From Microbacterium sp. BR1 (GTDB lineage: Bacteria > Actinomycetota > Actinomycetes > Actinomycetales > Microbacteriaceae), in assembly GCF_002812725.1 (NCBI RefSeq), contig NZ_NMUN01000010.1, positions 310,001-374,000 of the forward strand: 64,000 nucleotides of DNA. The letters are read 5' to 3'. Shown in pieces: positions 19,430 to 28,080 of this stretch (its first letter is position 1; the number at the start of each line of letters is the position of its first letter). A program made the position numbers and the translations under genes. The notes beneath the pieces are model-generated. The model was not told the DNA's origin. It saw only the letters and a program-made list of their open reading frames with translations, and ran no database searches.

Positions 19430-20410
19430 ATGAAGAAGAGTCTTGCCGCAATCGCCCTCGCAGCCGCTGCTGCGCTCACCCTCAGCGGATGCACCGATTC
19501 GGGCGCCAGCCCGTCTGCCGCCCCCACCGAGACGGGCGCCGGTGAGCTCCGCGACGTCCGCGTCGCGGCCCTGCCCATCGCCGAGACCGGCGCCCTCTGG
19601 GCGGCGATCGACGCCGGGATCTTCGAGGATCACGGCCTGAACGTCGAGGTCGTGCCCGCCCAGGGCGGCGCCCAGGCGATCCCCGCCCTGCTCAGCGGCG
19701 ACATCCAGTTCGCCATCGGGCAGCCGTTCGGTCCGATCCGCGCCGACCTGCAGGACCTCGGCATCGTGATCATCGGTGACTACGCCAACAGCCTCGCCGA
19801 TGGCAAGGACGTCAACGCCGTCGTGGCGCTCGCCGCCTCCGGCATCGCGAGCCCCAAGGACCTGTCGGGCAAGAAGGTGTCGGTCAACTCCCTCGGAGCC
19901 GCCGGTGACCTGACGATCCGCGCGGCGGTGGACGCGGACGGCGGCGACTCGTCGACGATCGAGTTCGTCGAGGTCGCGTTCCCCGAGGCCAAGGCTCAGC
20001 TCGACGCCGGCACGATCGATGCCGCGTGGGTGCCCGACCCGTTCCGCGGCATCGTGCTCGGTGCGGGCGGCGTGTCCGTCGTCTCGCCCTATCAGGCCGT
20101 CATCCCGGGGCTGACCGTGCTGACGAACATCACCACGCAGAAGCTCATCGACGAGGACCCCGATCTCGTGGCGGACTACTCCGCGGCGATGGCCGAGGCG
20201 CTCGCCTACGCGGCCGACAACGAGGACGCCGTGCGTGCCGCGATCGCGACGGGACTCGACATCCCGGCCGAGGCCGCAGCCGGTATCACGCTGCCGACCT
20301 TCACGTGGGAGCTCGACACGGAGAGCATCGAGACGCTCGGTGATCTGGCCGTGAAGTACGAGTACATCGACAAGCTGCCCGACTTCGACCGTCTGCTGCA
20401 GCAGCAGTAA
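19430..20410 (+). CDS. NitT/TauT-type ABC transporter substrate-binding lipoprotein
   Basis: A 326-residue binding protein of the SsuA/NMT1 family. A signal peptide with lipobox LSGC near residue 20 is followed by ETGALWAAIDAGIFEDHGL, the typical first-lobe opening of this family, and AIPALLSGDIQFAIG. It captures a small organic anion such as a sulfonate, a pyrimidine precursor or an aromatic acid. It is the first gene of a four-gene importer. The hairpin after it probably lowers read-through into the permease genes. The adjoining PaaX-like regulator makes an aromatic acid a reasonable guess, but this is inference. Confidence 0.84.
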   Translation: MKKSLAAIALAAAAALTLSGCTDSGASPSAAPTETGAGELRDVRVAALPIAETGALWAAIDAGIFEDHGLNVEVVPAQGGAQAIPALLSGDIQFAIGQPFGPIRADLQDLGIVIIGDYANSLADGKDVNAVVALAASGIASPKDLSGKKVSVNSLGAAGDLTIRAAVDADGGDSSTIEFVEVAFPEAKAQLDAGTIDAAWVPDPFRGIVLGAGGVSVVSPYQAVIPGLTVLTNITTQKLIDEDPDLVADYSAAMAEALAYAADNEDAVRAAIATGLDIPAEAAAGITLPTFTWELDTESIETLGDLAVKYEYIDKLPDFDRLLQQQ

Positions 20411-20415
20411 GCGCG

Positions 20416-20451
20416 GAGGGGGATGCGTCGACGTGTGCGCGCATCCCCCTC
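20416..20451 (+). terminator. intra-operon hairpin
   Basis: A 12-base-pair perfect stem (20416-20427 with 20440-20451) and 12-base loop, followed by TTCT, lies 5 bases after the binding-protein stop. It probably causes partial termination or stabilises the 3' end so that the binding protein exceeds the permeases. Confidence 0.65.
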
Positions 20452-20500
20452 TTCTCCGCTCTGCCAGCCCCGCCCATCCCCCCATGCATCAGGAGCGCAC

Positions 20501-21358
20501 GTGACCGTCATCGACGCGCCGCAAGAGGCCGGCTCGCCACCGCATCCCGACACGAGCGCCCGGCTGCGCCGGGGCAAGAACCTGCGCTCCGCGCGAAAGG
20601 TCGTTCTCGGGGTGCTCGGCGTCGTCGGCTTCCTCGTGACCTGGCAGCTCGCCTCGACGCTGCGCTGGGTCAACCCCGAGCAGGTGCCGTCGGCCCTCGA
20701 CACCTTCAGCCGCCTCGGTGTCATGATGACCGACCTCGAGTTCTGGCGGAACGTCGGCCGCACCATGACCGCGTGGGCCATCGGCCTCGCGATCGCCACC
20801 GTGGCGGCGACGACGCTGGGTGCCATTGTCGGAATGGTGCCGTTTCTGCGGCGAGCGACGCACACGGTGGTGGAGTTCTTGCGCCCGATCCCGTCGGTTG
20901 CGTTGATCCCGATCGCGATCCTCATCTACGGCCTGCAGCTCCAGGCGGCGCTCGTGATCATCGTCTACGCCAGCTTCTGGCAGATCTTCGTGCAGGTGCT
21001 GTACGGAGTTGCCGACATCGACACCGTCGCGCGCGACACGGCCCGCAGCTTTGGATTGACCCGCGCCTCGCGCATCCGGAATCTCGTCCTGCCGACGGCT
21101 CTCCCATACCTCATGACGGGCCTGCGGCTCGCCGCCGCCGTCGCGTTGATCCTGGCGATCACCGCCGAGATGACGATCGGAAACCCCGGGCTGGGCCGAG
21201 AGCTCGCCGTCGCGGCCGGCATCGGCAACTACACGACGGTCTACGCGATCGTCGTGGTCACGGGCGTGCTCGGCCTCATCATCAATCTCGGCTTCCGCTA
21301 CATCGAGCGACGCACCCTCGCGTGGCATCAGTCGGTCCGAGGGGAGGATGTCCTGTGA
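20501..21358 (+). CDS. NitT/TauT-type ABC transporter permease 1
   Basis: A 285-residue permease with about six membrane segments, starting near LGVVGFLVTWQLA. The coupling loop reads DTARSFGLTRASRIRNLVLPTALPYLM, matching the EAA motif of this family (about residue 180). The GTG at 20501 follows AGGAGCG. The open frame extends upstream to 20423 but runs through a hairpin, so that start is rejected. The gene overlaps the second permease gene by four bases. The protein is only moderately similar to permease 2, so the membrane pore is a heterodimer. Confidence 0.86.
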   Translation: MTVIDAPQEAGSPPHPDTSARLRRGKNLRSARKVVLGVLGVVGFLVTWQLASTLRWVNPEQVPSALDTFSRLGVMMTDLEFWRNVGRTMTAWAIGLAIATVAATTLGAIVGMVPFLRRATHTVVEFLRPIPSVALIPIAILIYGLQLQAALVIIVYASFWQIFVQVLYGVADIDTVARDTARSFGLTRASRIRNLVLPTALPYLMTGLRLAAAVALILAITAEMTIGNPGLGRELAVAAGIGNYTTVYAIVVVTGVLGLIINLGFRYIERRTLAWHQSVRGEDVL

Positions 21359-22179
21359 CTCTCTACACCAGCACCGTGCGCACGCCCCGGCAGAAGTCGC
21401 GCCTCTGGGCGAAGATGGGCGAGAGCACGCTCTACGCGATCGGCCTCCCGATCGTGCTCCTCGTCGTCTGGGGAGTCTTGGGCACCCTCGCTCCGGCGAA
21501 GTTCTTCCCGAGCCCCTTCACGATCTACGAAGCGTTCGTGGACACCTGGGTGGGACCCGCCTTCGTCGCGGACGTGCTGCCGAGCGTCGCGCGCCTCGCC
21601 ATAGCGATCGTCCTGGCGGTCGCGATCGGCATCGCCGCGGGCACGATCATCGGCCTCACGCGTTGGCTGCGCGAGCTGCTCGAACCGATGCTGGAGTTCT
21701 TCCGGGCCATCCCGCCACCCGTCCTGATCCCCGTCATCGCGGCACTGCTGGGCATCAATCCGACGATGCAGGTCGTCGTGATCGTGGCCGGCTCGCTGTG
21801 GCCGGTCCTGCTCAACACGATCGAGGGCGTCCGCTCCACCGATTCGGTCATGACCGAGACGGCCCGCTCGTTCGCGCTCACCCGCTCCGAGCGCCTCTTC
21901 AGCCTCGTGCTGCCGGCCGCGAGTCCGCGGATCATGGCCGGCGTGCGCCAGACCCTGTCTGTCGCCCTGATCATGATGGTGATCTCCGAGCTCTTCTACG
22001 CATCGTCGGGCCTCGGCTATCAGATCAAGTTCTTCCAGACGAACTACCTGATCGCCGAGATGTGGAGCGGCATCGTGCTGCTCGGCCTGATCGGTGTTCT
22101 GCTGTCCATCGTCTTCACCATCGTCGAACGACGCGTTTTGCGCTGGTACCACGGAATCAAGGAGGTGGAGCGTGCCTGA
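21355..22179 (+). CDS. NitT/TauT-type ABC transporter permease 2
   Basis: A 274-residue permease starting with GTG in a GTGA overlap with permease 1; GGGGAGG lies 7 bases upstream. Six hydrophobic segments are visible. The coupling loop ETARSFALTRSERLFSLVLP lies near residue 165. Most importers of this type use one permease gene, so the pair of divergent permeases is notable. The last eight bases overlap the ATPase gene. Confidence 0.86.
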   Translation: MTLYTSTVRTPRQKSRLWAKMGESTLYAIGLPIVLLVVWGVLGTLAPAKFFPSPFTIYEAFVDTWVGPAFVADVLPSVARLAIAIVLAVAIGIAAGTIIGLTRWLRELLEPMLEFFRAIPPPVLIPVIAALLGINPTMQVVVIVAGSLWPVLLNTIEGVRSTDSVMTETARSFALTRSERLFSLVLPAASPRIMAGVRQTLSVALIMMVISELFYASSGLGYQIKFFQTNYLIAEMWSGIVLLGLIGVLLSIVFTIVERRVLRWYHGIKEVERA

Positions 22180-22972
22180 AACGCTCCTCGAGGTCTCGCA
22201 CCTCAAGAAGGTCTACGAATCGTCCACCGGCAACGTCGAGGCGATCGGCGACATCAGCTTCTCGATGCGGCGGGGAGAGTTGGTGGTCATCGTCGGCCCG
22301 TCGGGCTGCGGCAAGACCACGCTGCTGAAGTGCATCGCGGGGCTGCTCAAGCCCACGGCGGGAACGGTGGCCCTCGACGGCAAGAAGGTCACGGGACCGC
22401 CGCCGAACATGGCGCTCGTCTTCCAGGAGTACGGGCGCAGCCTGTACCCCTGGCTGACGGTGCGGGGCAACGTCGAGCTGCCCCTCAAGCACAAGAAGCT
22501 GTCGAAGGCCGAGCGCACCCAGCTCGTCGACGACGCGCTGCAGGCCGTCGGGCTGGAGCACGCATCGAAGAGCTACCCCTGGCAGTTGTCGGGCGGCATG
22601 CAGCAGCGCGTCGCGATCGCGCGCGCCGTCGCGTATCAGCCCGAGGTGCTGATCATGGACGAGCCGTTCGCGGCCGTCGATGCCCAGACCCGCGCGGACC
22701 TCGAGGACCTCGTGCGCCAGCTGCACCTCGAGCGGGGCATGTCGATCCTGTTCGTCACGCACGACATCGACGAGTCGGTGTACCTCGGCGAGCGCGTCGT
22801 CGTACTCTCGAAGTCGCCGACGTGGGTGCAGGAAGATCTGGCGATCGACCTCGCCCCCGAGCGCGATCAGATCACGACGCGTGCGCTGCCCCGCTTCACC
22901 GAGTTGCGCACGCACGTCTACGAGCAGATCCAGCGCGCGAAGCGCGGGGAGGCGATCCGCCCGACCGCGTGA
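22172..22972 (+). CDS. NitT/TauT-type ABC transporter ATPase
   Basis: A 266-residue single-domain ATPase. Walker A is GPSGCGKTT (about residue 42), the Q-loop is VFQEYGRSLYPWL, the signature is LSGGMQQRV (about 143), Walker B is LIMDEPFAAVD, and the switch histidine is in VTHDIDES. The GTG at 22172 sits behind AAGGAGGTG and inside the end of permease 2. It is the ATPase of the SsuB/TauB type. Its stop overlaps the earliest possible start of the PaaX-like regulator, so regulator and importer may be one transcript. Confidence 0.88.
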   Translation: MPETLLEVSHLKKVYESSTGNVEAIGDISFSMRRGELVVIVGPSGCGKTTLLKCIAGLLKPTAGTVALDGKKVTGPPPNMALVFQEYGRSLYPWLTVRGNVELPLKHKKLSKAERTQLVDDALQAVGLEHASKSYPWQLSGGMQQRVAIARAVAYQPEVLIMDEPFAAVDAQTRADLEDLVRQLHLERGMSILFVTHDIDESVYLGERVVVLSKSPTWVQEDLAIDLAPERDQITTRALPRFTELRTHVYEQIQRAKRGEAIRPTA

Positions 22973-23019
22973 GCGTACGGCGTGATCGACGGAAAGTGAT
23001 CGACAGGACGGAGCAACAC

Positions 23020-23862
23020 GTGCGCGCTCGGCAACCCAAGCAGCTCTTGCTCGCTCTCCTGGGCGAGCTCGTCCTGGATCGCATCGGCGAACCGGTGCGC
23101 GCGAGCGTGCTGCTCGAGGTCCTGGAGGGCGCCGCGATCACTGCCCCGACCGCGCGTGCGATGCTGGATCGGATGTCGCGGCGCGGCATGCTCGAACGGG
23201 TGCGCGTCGGGCGAGAAATCGCCTTCGCGCTGAGCGACGACACCGGTGATGTGCTGCGCGAGGCCGCCGTGCGCGTGCACGCGCAGCATCCGTTCGCACC
23301 GAACGGGACCGGCTGGACTCTCGTGACCTTCTCGGTTCCCGAGAATCAGCGCACGATTCGTCACCGGTTGCGGGCCACGCTCGCGTGGGAGGGCTTCGCA
23401 CCACTCCGTGACGGGCTGTGGATCGCCCCGGGCGAGGTCGACCTCGAGGCCGCGCTCGAGCCGCTCGGGGATGCCCTCGCTCCCCACGCCGTCACGGCGT
23501 TCCGTGCCGAGGATCTGCGCGCCTACCCCGTCTCGCGGTCGGTGCGCGAGGCCTGGGACATCGACGCGATCCGTGCGGAGCACGAGCGGTTCCTCGAGAC
23601 CTGGGAGGCACCGGGGGCTTCTGACGGCGCCGCGACCGCCGTCTCGGCACTCGTGTGCCTCGTCGCGGACTGGCTGGCGCTGCTGCGCGCGGACCCGCGG
23701 CTCCCCGCGGAGTTCATGGGCGACGCGTGGCCGGCCGAGCGGTCCGTCGCGGCCTATCGAGCGCGTCGCGAAGAGCTCGCGGCCCTCGCCGAGCAGGAGT
23801 TCGCGGGGCTCCACGCCCGATCGTTCGGGACCGTCCCCGCACCTGCGGTCGGCGGGCGCTGA
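23020..23862 (+). CDS. PaaX family transcriptional regulator
   Basis: A 280-residue protein matching the PaaX layout: an N-terminal winged helix (QPKQLLLALLGEL and ARAMLDRMSRRGMLER), a central domain with TGWTLVTFSVPE and LRATLAWEGFAPLRDGLW, and a C-terminal helical domain ending near YRARREEL. PaaX of Escherichia coli represses phenylacetate genes and responds to phenylacetyl-CoA. No paa catabolic gene is in this window, so the target here is probably the adjoining importer or a side-chain operon. I chose GTG 23020 because GGAG lies 6 bases upstream; GTG at 22969 or 22996 are alternatives that add up to 17 basic residues. Confidence 0.8.
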   Translation: MRARQPKQLLLALLGELVLDRIGEPVRASVLLEVLEGAAITAPTARAMLDRMSRRGMLERVRVGREIAFALSDDTGDVLREAAVRVHAQHPFAPNGTGWTLVTFSVPENQRTIRHRLRATLAWEGFAPLRDGLWIAPGEVDLEAALEPLGDALAPHAVTAFRAEDLRAYPVSRSVREAWDIDAIRAEHERFLETWEAPGASDGAATAVSALVCLVADWLALLRADPRLPAEFMGDAWPAERSVAAYRARREELAALAEQEFAGLHARSFGTVPAPAVGGR

Positions 23863-23904
23863 CACGGCGCGGGAGTCCTCGCGGCCTCCCGCGCCCGCCC
23901 ATCG

Positions 23905-25443
23905 TCAGCGGCCGCCGAAGCGTGCCCGCAGGTCGGCCTTTCGCACCTTGCCCGACGCCGTGCGGGGCAGTTCGTCCACGACGACGACGTTCTTCGGGAT
24001 CTTGTAGCGCGCGATCTTGCCCTCCAGGTACGCCCGCACCGATGCCGTGTCGGGCACGGTGTCGACCGCCGCGTCGTCGCGGAGCGTGACGACGGCCCAC
24101 GGGACCTCGCCCCACCGTTCGTCGGGCACGCCGATCACGGCGACTCCCGATACCCCCGTGATGTCACTGATGAGGTTCTCGACCTCGGCCGGGTAGATGT
24201 TCTCGCCGCCCGAGATGATCATGTCCTTCAGCCGGTCCGAGATATAGAGGTATCCGTCGGCATCGAGGTATCCCAGATCGCCGGAGCGGAACCAGCCGTC
24301 CGCGGTGAACGCATCCGCGGTCGCCTCGGGCATCCCGTGGTACCCGAGGAATACGTTCGGGCCCGAGATCTCGATCTCTCCGACCGTCCCGCGCGGCACC
24401 ATCGCGCCGTTCTCGTCCGCGATCCGGATGTCGGTGAAGAAATGCGGAAGACCGACGCTGCCCTGCTTCTCGCGTGTCATCGACGGAGAGAGGGATGTCG
24501 CCCCCGGCGACGTCTCGGTCATGCCGTATCCCTGCGAGAACGACAGGCCGCGCTCTTCGTAGGCGTTCAGGATCCGCGTCGGCACGGCCGAACCGCCGCA
24601 GGTCAGCTTGGTGAGCGTCGACAGATCGGTCGCGGCCCAGTTCGGGTGGTCGGCCAGCAGCTGATACGTCGTCGGAACGCCGCTGAGCATCGTGATGCGG
24701 TGCCGTTCGATGAGTTCGAGCACGCGCCCCGCCTCGAATCCCTTCTCGAGCACGATCGTGCCGCCCTTGAGGATCACGGGGAGAGCACCCATGCCGAGGG
24801 ACGCGACGTGGAACAGGGGTGAGATGAGGAGCGCAACATCCGCCGAGACGACGTCGTAGTCCACGATGCAGTTCATCGACACCCAGGTCAGATTGCCGTG
24901 CGACAGGACGGCGCCCTTCGGCTTACCCGTCGTGCCCGACGTGTAGATGATCGCGGCGGGATCCTCGAGCACCACCGCGGTGTCGGCATGTCCTGCGGAG
25001 GACTCCTGCATGAGCTCCGTGAGCCCGGGCACCTCGGCATCCCCGTCCCCCGTCGGGATGACATGGGCCACCCGAGCCGCCTCGATTCCCGGAGCGAGCC
25101 GCCCGGCGAACTCGGGATCGTGGATCAGCAGCCGCGCACCACAGTCCGACAGCATGTACGCGAGCTCGGGCGCCGCCAGGCGCGTGTTGAGGGGCACGAA
25201 GACGGCCCCGAGCTGCGCGACGCCGAACAGGACCCGCAGAAAATCCGGACTGTTCTCGCCGATGTACGCGACGGCGTCACCCTTGCGGATGCCGCGATGC
25301 CACAGCAGTGCGGACACGCGATCCGCGTCGTCGGCGAGCTGGCGGTACGTGATCCGCTCGTCCTCGCCGAACACCAGGGCGACCTTGTCGGGGCTCTTGA
25401 GGCGGCGCGTGAACATCCACGCGCCCAGTCCGTGGTTGTGCAT
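23905..25443 (-). CDS. acyl-CoA synthetase, phenylpropanoid-CoA ligase type
   Basis: A 512-residue ANL-superfamily ligase. The P-loop IIYTSGTTGKPKG lies near residue 165, the adenylate loop GYGMTETSPG near 305, WFRSGDLGYLD near 390, and the catalytic lysine in PRTASGKVRK near 500. It is the last gene of the minus-strand operon with hydratase, acyl-CoA dehydrogenase, amidohydrolase and SDR, the set described for hydroxycinnamate and phenylpropionate catabolism (cou genes of Rhodococcus, phd genes of Corynebacterium). It should make the CoA ester of such an acid. A fatty-acid ligase role is the main alternative. Confidence 0.83.
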   Translation of the reverse strand: MHNHGLGAWMFTRRLKSPDKVALVFGEDERITYRQLADDADRVSALLWHRGIRKGDAVAYIGENSPDFLRVLFGVAQLGAVFVPLNTRLAAPELAYMLSDCGARLLIHDPEFAGRLAPGIEAARVAHVIPTGDGDAEVPGLTELMQESSAGHADTAVVLEDPAAIIYTSGTTGKPKGAVLSHGNLTWVSMNCIVDYDVVSADVALLISPLFHVASLGMGALPVILKGGTIVLEKGFEAGRVLELIERHRITMLSGVPTTYQLLADHPNWAATDLSTLTKLTCGGSAVPTRILNAYEERGLSFSQGYGMTETSPGATSLSPSMTREKQGSVGLPHFFTDIRIADENGAMVPRGTVGEIEISGPNVFLGYHGMPEATADAFTADGWFRSGDLGYLDADGYLYISDRLKDMIISGGENIYPAEVENLISDITGVSGVAVIGVPDERWGEVPWAVVTLRDDAAVDTVPDTASVRAYLEGKIARYKIPKNVVVVDELPRTASGKVRKADLRARFGGR

Positions 25444-25461
25444 CGTCGAACGACGGACGGG

Positions 25462-25914
25462 TCAGGCGTAGAAGCGCTGCAGGCTGCGCGCGACGACGGC
25501 CGGCTTCGTGCCGCCCTCGAGCTCGATGGTCGCGTCCACGGTCATCTGGATCCCGCCACCGGCCTCGGTGACCTCGGCGACGGTCGCGTTGAGCCGGATG
25601 CGCGAGCCCGCGGGAACCGGCGAAACGAAGCGGACCTTGTCGAGGCCGTAGTTGACCTTCGTTGTCGTACCCTGCACGTCGAGCAGGTCGACCCACAGGG
25701 GGATGAAGAGGGCGAGCGTCAGGAAGCCGTGCGCGATCGGTGCCCCGAACGGGCCTTCCTTCGCGCGCTCGGGGTCGACGTGGATCCACTGGTGGTCATC
25801 GGTCGCGTCGGCGAACGTGTTGATGCGCTCCTGCGTGACCTCGAACCAGTCGGAGTATCCGAGGTCCTGACCGACGAGGGTGTGGAGATCGGCAAAGGCG
25901 ACGGTGGTGGTCAT
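25462..25914 (-). CDS. MaoC-like enoyl-CoA hydratase
   Basis: A 150-residue MaoC hydratase, paralogous to the protein at 51-509. The hydratase motif D-x-x-Q-W-I-H-V-D and the downstream G-x-P-I-A-H-G segment lie at residues about 40-65. It would hydrate the aryl-propenoyl-CoA formed by the ligase or the acyl-CoA dehydrogenase. It lies 18 bases before the ligase gene and 36 bases after the dehydrogenase gene in the same orientation. Its length is typical of single-domain MaoC proteins. Confidence 0.86.
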   Translation of the reverse strand: MTTTVAFADLHTLVGQDLGYSDWFEVTQERINTFADATDDHQWIHVDPERAKEGPFGAPIAHGFLTLALFIPLWVDLLDVQGTTTKVNYGLDKVRFVSPVPAGSRIRLNATVAEVTEAGGGIQMTVDATIELEGGTKPAVVARSLQRFYA

Positions 25915-25950
25915 GGTGTTCTCTCTTTCGCGATGGCGGATGTCCGCGGT

Positions 25951-27159
25951 TCAGGTGAATGCGGCGTCGCCCGTGAGGGCCCGGCCGACGATGAGGGCGT
26001 TGATCTCGTGGGTGCCCTCATAGGAGTAGACGGCTTCGGCATCGGCGAAGAACCGAGCCGCGTCGTGATCGAGCAGGATGCCGTTGCCCCCCATGACCTC
26101 GCGCGCGAGCGCGACGGTCTCTCGTGCCAGCAGCGCCGTCTGCATCTTCGCGAGCGCCGAGTTCTCATCGGCGAATTCTCCGGCGTCCTGGCGGAGCGAG
26201 AGCGCCGTCACGAGCGTCAGCGATGACGTGAGGTTTCCGAGCATCCGCGCGAGCTTCTCTTGCACGAGCTGGAAGCCCCCGATGGGGCGCCCGAACTGCT
26301 CGCGCTCGCGGACGTAGCGGACGGCGGCCTCGAGCGCGCCGGCCTGCAGGCCGGTCGCGATCCACGCGACGTCCGATCGCATCGCGCGCAGGATGCGGGA
26401 CACGTCCCGCCAGGAGTCGACGCGCTGCAGACGGGCGGTCTCGGGCACGCGCACCCCCTCGAGCCCGATCGTGTAGTTCTGCATGGGCCGCAGCGAGATC
26501 TTGCCCTCGATGCGGGTCAGCGAGACGCCCGGCGTTTCGCGCGGGACCAGGAAGGCCTTGACCTGACCGTCGTCGGCATCGCGCGCGAAGACGGTGAGGA
26601 GGTCGGCATCGCCGGCCCCGCCGATCCATCGTTTCTCGCCATCGATGACCCAGTCGTCACCGTCGTCGCCAGGGTCGCGGCGGGCCGTCGTCTCGAGCCC
26701 GCCGGCGATGTCCGACCCGTGGTCGGGTTCGGTCAGAGCGAAGACACCCTTGACGTCGAACGAGGCGATCCGCGCGTCGAGGGCGGCCACCTGTTGCGGC
26801 GACCCGCCGAGGCCCACGGCGCTGCGGAAGAGACCCGACTGGGCGTTGTAGAGCGTCGCGACCGAGACATCCGTCCGGGCGAGGACGAAGTTGCGGAATC
26901 CCGAGAACAGCGACGAGCCGGCCTCTTCGGCCGTGACGCCCTCGGGATGCATGAGGTCGAGCGGGATGAGCGCGCCGAGCACGGCCGCGGGCATCGTCGC
27001 CGTCTCCCACGCCTCGGCCAGCAGGGGGCGCACCTCGCGGTCGAGCACGTCGCCGAGTCGGGCGAGCGTGCCGCGGGCGGCGTCGCTCAGGTGGGCCTCC
27101 GCGAGTCCCAGGGGATCGAAGCCGAAGGGCTCCGTGCTGCGCAGGGTAGGGGTGCTCAT
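25951..27159 (-). CDS. acyl-CoA dehydrogenase
   Basis: A 402-residue FAD enzyme that introduces the 2,3 double bond into an acyl-CoA. FALTEPDHGSD marks the FAD-binding region near residue 140, EQFGRPIGGFQLVQEKLA lies near 290, and the C-terminal YEGTHEINALIVGRALTG carries the catalytic glutamate in the position used by glutaryl-CoA-type members. In the phd route such an enzyme allows saturated phenylpropionates to enter. It has no counterpart in the paralogous operon at 51-3902 as far as the window shows. It begins 3 bases after the amidohydrolase stop. Confidence 0.86.
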   Translation of the reverse strand: MSTPTLRSTEPFGFDPLGLAEAHLSDAARGTLARLGDVLDREVRPLLAEAWETATMPAAVLGALIPLDLMHPEGVTAEEAGSSLFSGFRNFVLARTDVSVATLYNAQSGLFRSAVGLGGSPQQVAALDARIASFDVKGVFALTEPDHGSDIAGGLETTARRDPGDDGDDWVIDGEKRWIGGAGDADLLTVFARDADDGQVKAFLVPRETPGVSLTRIEGKISLRPMQNYTIGLEGVRVPETARLQRVDSWRDVSRILRAMRSDVAWIATGLQAGALEAAVRYVREREQFGRPIGGFQLVQEKLARMLGNLTSSLTLVTALSLRQDAGEFADENSALAKMQTALLARETVALAREVMGGNGILLDHDAARFFADAEAVYSYEGTHEINALIVGRALTGDAAFT

Positions 27160-27162
27160 GGT

Positions 27163-28047
27163 TCAGCCGAGCCCCAGCAGCCGCACCGCGTTCTGCTTCA
27201 GGATCCCCGGCATGACCTCGGGCTTGAGCGTCGTCTGCTCGACGTCGCGCAGCCACCGGTCGGGGGTCAGCAGGGGGAAGTCCGAGCCGAACAGCACCCG
27301 GTTCTTCAGGTAGGAGTTCGCTGCGCGCACGAGCTCGGTCGGGAAGTACTTGGGGCTCCAGCCCGACAGGTCGATCCACGTGTTGTGCTTGTGGGTGGCG
27401 ACCGACAGCGCCTCGTCCTGCCACGGCACGGAGGGGTGGGCCATGATGATCTGCAGCTCGGGGAATTCCGCCGCGACGGTATCGAGCAGCATCGGGTTGG
27501 AGAGCGCGAGGCGCAACCCGCGTCCGCCGGGCATGCCCGCACCGATGCCGGTCTGACCGGTGTGGAAGAGGGCGACGACGCCCGCGTCCTGCAACGCGGC
27601 GTAGAGCGGGAACCACGAGCTGTCGCTCGGGTCGAAGCCCTGCACCGTCGGGTGGAACTTGAAGCCGCGCACCCCGTACTCCTCGACGAGGCGCCGCGCC
27701 TGATCCACCGCGGCCGCGCCCTTGTGCGGATCCACCGATCCGAACGGGATCAGGACATCGTTGTTGCGGTGCGCACCCTCGGCGATCTCTTCGCTCGAGA
27801 GGGGCGAGTGGCCGAGCGCCGTCTCGGAATCGACGGTGAACACCACCGCCGCCATCTTGCGCTCGCGGTAGTAGGCGGCGACGGAGTCCAGGTCGGGCTG
27901 CCCGATGTCCGAGCTGAAGTACTTCGCGGCGGCCGCGGCCAGATCGGGTGGCAGCGACGCGTGACCGTGGTCGTCCAGCTCGATGTGCACGTGCATGTCG
28001 ATCGCCTGGAGGGACTCGAGGTCGAGGGCGGGTTCGTATCTGCTCAT
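27163..28047 (-). CDS. amidohydrolase-2 family C-C hydrolase
   Basis: A 294-residue paralogue of the protein at 3030-3902 with the same barrel motifs: DMHVHI near residue 16, GFKFHP, FHTGQTGIG, MAHPSVPWQDEA and a final GSDFPLLTPDRW. In CouO and PhdC-type chemistry the enzyme is proposed to cut 3-oxo-3-arylpropionyl-CoA hydrolytically into acetyl-CoA and the aromatic acid. This replaces a thiolase, and no thiolase is found in either operon, which supports the idea. The gene lies between the SDR and acyl-CoA dehydrogenase genes. Confidence 0.81.
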   Translation of the reverse strand: MSRYEPALDLESLQAIDMHVHIELDDHGHASLPPDLAAAAAKYFSSDIGQPDLDSVAAYYRERKMAAVVFTVDSETALGHSPLSSEEIAEGAHRNNDVLIPFGSVDPHKGAAAVDQARRLVEEYGVRGFKFHPTVQGFDPSDSSWFPLYAALQDAGVVALFHTGQTGIGAGMPGGRGLRLALSNPMLLDTVAAEFPELQIIMAHPSVPWQDEALSVATHKHNTWIDLSGWSPKYFPTELVRAANSYLKNRVLFGSDFPLLTPDRWLRDVEQTTLKPEVMPGILKQNAVRLLGLG

Positions 28048-28080
28048 CGTCGAGAGGCCGTTTCGAGTGGTGTGCGGCGA

